From assembly GCF_019890635.1 (NCBI RefSeq), contig NZ_JAIOAB010000001.1, positions 62,001 through 126,000 on the forward strand: a stretch of DNA of 64,000 nucleotides. Reading direction: 5' to 3'. The stretch comes from Streptomyces sennicomposti. Its GTDB lineage: Bacteria; Actinomycetota; Actinomycetes; Streptomycetales; Streptomycetaceae. The notes under the pieces were generated by a model that saw nothing but the letters and a program-made list of their open reading frames with translations, had not been told where the DNA came from and searched no databases. Below, piece by piece: positions 62,899-64,000 of this stretch (the stretch's first letter is position 1; each line of letters begins with the position of its first letter). A program made the position numbers and the translations under genes.

Positions 62899-63660
62899 CT
62901 AGCGCACCTCGGTGATCTCCGGGCCGCGCTGGAGCTGGCCCATGCCGCCGGAGAAGCGGGACTGGCCCTCCTCCTGCTGCACGCCCTCGGGCACCATCTG
63001 CGCGTCGTTCGGCAGCTTCAGGACGATCGGGTCGCGGGGCGCCATCGGGCCCTCGCCGCGGACCACGACGGTGTCCCGGAAGATCTGCTCCAGCAGTCCG
63101 GCCGCCTGCGGCTGCACCGCGCCCTGGCCGGAGATCACTCCGCGCAGGAACCAGCGGGGACCGTCCACGCCGACGAACCGCACGACCTGGAAGCCGCCCG
63201 TGCCGTCGGGCAGCTGCACCGGCACCTGCGCGCGCAGCTCCCAGCCCAGCGGTCCCTCGACCTCGTCGACGATGCCGCCCTGCTGGGTGATGCCGGTGGC
63301 GATCTCCTCGCGCACCTCGCCCCAGATGCCCTCGCGCTTGGGCGCGGCGAAGGCCTGGAGCTGTACGGCGCTGTCCCCCAGGACGACGGTCGCCGCGACG
63401 ATCGCGTCGCCCGCGACCTCCACCCGCAGCTCCATGCCGTCGACGCCGGGCACGAACAGGCCCCCGAGGTCCACCCGGCCCTCGTTCGGGTCGCGCACCT
63501 CGGAGCTGTCCCAGGGGCCGTCGGGCCGCGGTTCCGGCTCCAGGCGCACCCGCTCGCGCTCGCCCTCGTCGTCCGCCTCGGTGTCGACGCTGTCGACGAC
63601 CTGCTCGGCCTCGCCGGCCGCGTCCTCGGCGGCACCCTTCTTCTTGCGACGTCCGAACAC
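62899..63660 (-). CDS. DUF3710 family protein
   Basis: This 253-residue protein conserved in actinobacteria has an acidic, low-complexity N-terminus (FGRRKKKGAAEDAAGEAEQV). The DUF3710 core follows: VDLGGLFVPGVDGMELRVEV, VQLQAFAAPKREGIWGEVR and VRFVGVDGPRWFLRGVISGQ. Its function is unknown. GTG 63660 starts directly after the dut stop region. The adjacency to dut is usual in Streptomyces, which supports this stretch being chromosome. Confidence 0.88.
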   Translation of the reverse strand: MFGRRKKKGAAEDAAGEAEQVVDSVDTEADDEGERERVRLEPEPRPDGPWDSSEVRDPNEGRVDLGGLFVPGVDGMELRVEVAGDAIVAATVVLGDSAVQLQAFAAPKREGIWGEVREEIATGITQQGGIVDEVEGPLGWELRAQVPVQLPDGTGGFQVVRFVGVDGPRWFLRGVISGQGAVQPQAAGLLEQIFRDTVVVRGEGPMAPRDPIVLKLPNDAQMVPEGVQQEEGQSRFSGGMGQLQRGPEITEVR

Positions 63661-63661
63661 G

Positions 63662-64000
63662 TCACTGTCCTTCCCGGTCGGATACGACCGAAGCGTATCT
63701 ATTCCCACCCGTCTGACCGCCGTCGGCGGCCCGACCGCTTGTGCCGCTCACGCCGTCCACCGCGGCGTGGCCACCGGTGGACCCGAAGCCCCCCTCGGCC
63801 CGCGCCGAGTCGGGAAGCTCCGCCACCTCCTGGAAGCGGACCCTCTCGACCTGCTGGACGACCAGTTGGGCAATCCGGTCGAAGCGCTCGAACCGCACGG
63901 ACTCGCGCGGGTCGAGATTCACCACGATCACCTTGATCTCCCCACGGTACCCGGCATCAACCGTCCCCGGGGCATTCACGAGGGCGACACCGCAGCGGGC
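63662..64000 (-). CDS. dut: dUTP pyrophosphatase, C-terminal part (5' end outside window)
   Basis: This enzyme converts dUTP to dUMP and diphosphate. The visible part begins in [20 protein letters not shown], motif III of dUTPase with the catalytic Asp and Tyr. [22 protein letters not shown] (motif IV) and the C-terminal GFGSTGG arm (motif V) follow. The upstream end of the gene lies beyond base 64000. The stop lies close to the GTG of the DUF3710 gene, suggesting an operon. Confidence 0.93.
   Translation of the reverse strand, partial: ARCGVALVNAPGTVDAGYRGEIKVIVVNLDPRESVRFERFDRIAQLVVQQVERVRFQEVAELPDSARAEGGFGSTGGHAAVDGVSGTSGRAADGGQTGGNRYASVVSDREGQ

Overview
The window is high-GC actinobacterial DNA, almost certainly from a Streptomyces chromosome. 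Codon third positions are nearly all G or C. GTG starts and GTGA/ATGA overlaps are frequent. The right-hand end carries a block typical of Streptomyces core genome: TRAM rRNA/tRNA methyltransferase, APC permease, two TrkA-type proteins, DUF3159, OB-fold, KdpE, KdpD, DUF3710 and dUTPase. About the first 50 kb is accessory: integrases, mobilisation genes and several anti-phage systems, followed by about 13 kb of ordinary chromosome.

Layout. (1) 1-10.2 kb is the right part of a genomic island. It holds a three-gene pPIWI-RE system (nuclease, DinG-like helicase, PIWI-like protein), a frameshifted relic, an integrase with excisionase, a catalytically dead recombinase, and the 3' half of a tRNA-Arg(TCT) gene with its terminator that marks the island's right junction (attR). 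(2) 10.2-15.9 kb has a small hypothetical, an S1-domain RNA-binding protein, a SUKH-3 family protein and a HEAT-repeat protein. (3) 15.9-23.3 kb is the backbone of a second integrative element: integrase, excisionase, XRE regulator, replication protein, DnaC-like loader, MobC and relaxase. It contains three separate dense clusters of inverted repeats. No TraB/FtsK-like or type IV secretion gene is visible, so it looks mobilisable rather than self-transmissible. (4) 23.3-31.5 kb has a regulator and a flavoprotein on the minus strand. Facing them is a plus-strand operon whose first six genes overlap stop to start: HATPase, MurA-like enolpyruvyl transferase, metallophosphoesterase, two divergent dCTP-deaminase-like proteins and a glycosyltransferase. 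A serine hydrolase follows. (5) 31.8-37.9 kb holds an OLD-like ATPase/TOPRIM nuclease, an IS remnant, and a complete type III CBASS operon (CD-NTase, HORMA, TRIP13, SAVED-domain nuclease Cap4). (6) 38.1-48.5 kb is a type I-C CRISPR-Cas locus (cas3 divergent from cas5-cas8c-cas7) with an array at each end and no cas1, cas2 or cas4. (7) 48.5-50.6 kb is a boundary zone with one hypothetical gene. (8) 50.6-64 kb is chromosome.

The two most unusual signals are both structural. First, at 22879-23233, twelve 15-bp GTTC...GAAC palindromes lie largely on an exact 24-bp period. Their inner bases differ from copy to copy yet mostly stay self-complementary. Second, the CRISPR repeats (about 50 in the left array) are strongly divergent from one another, but several show paired substitutions that keep the repeat hairpin intact. 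A third point is the operon at 25-31 kb. Its two Dcd-like proteins each lack a different half of the Dcd active site, and a MurA-like protein there retains its catalytic Lys-Asn and Cys.

Functionally, the accessory region combines two mobile backbones with at least four recognisable defence systems: pPIWI-RE, an OLD-like nuclease, CBASS and type I-C CRISPR. The nucleotide-acting operon may be a fifth, but its function is unknown.
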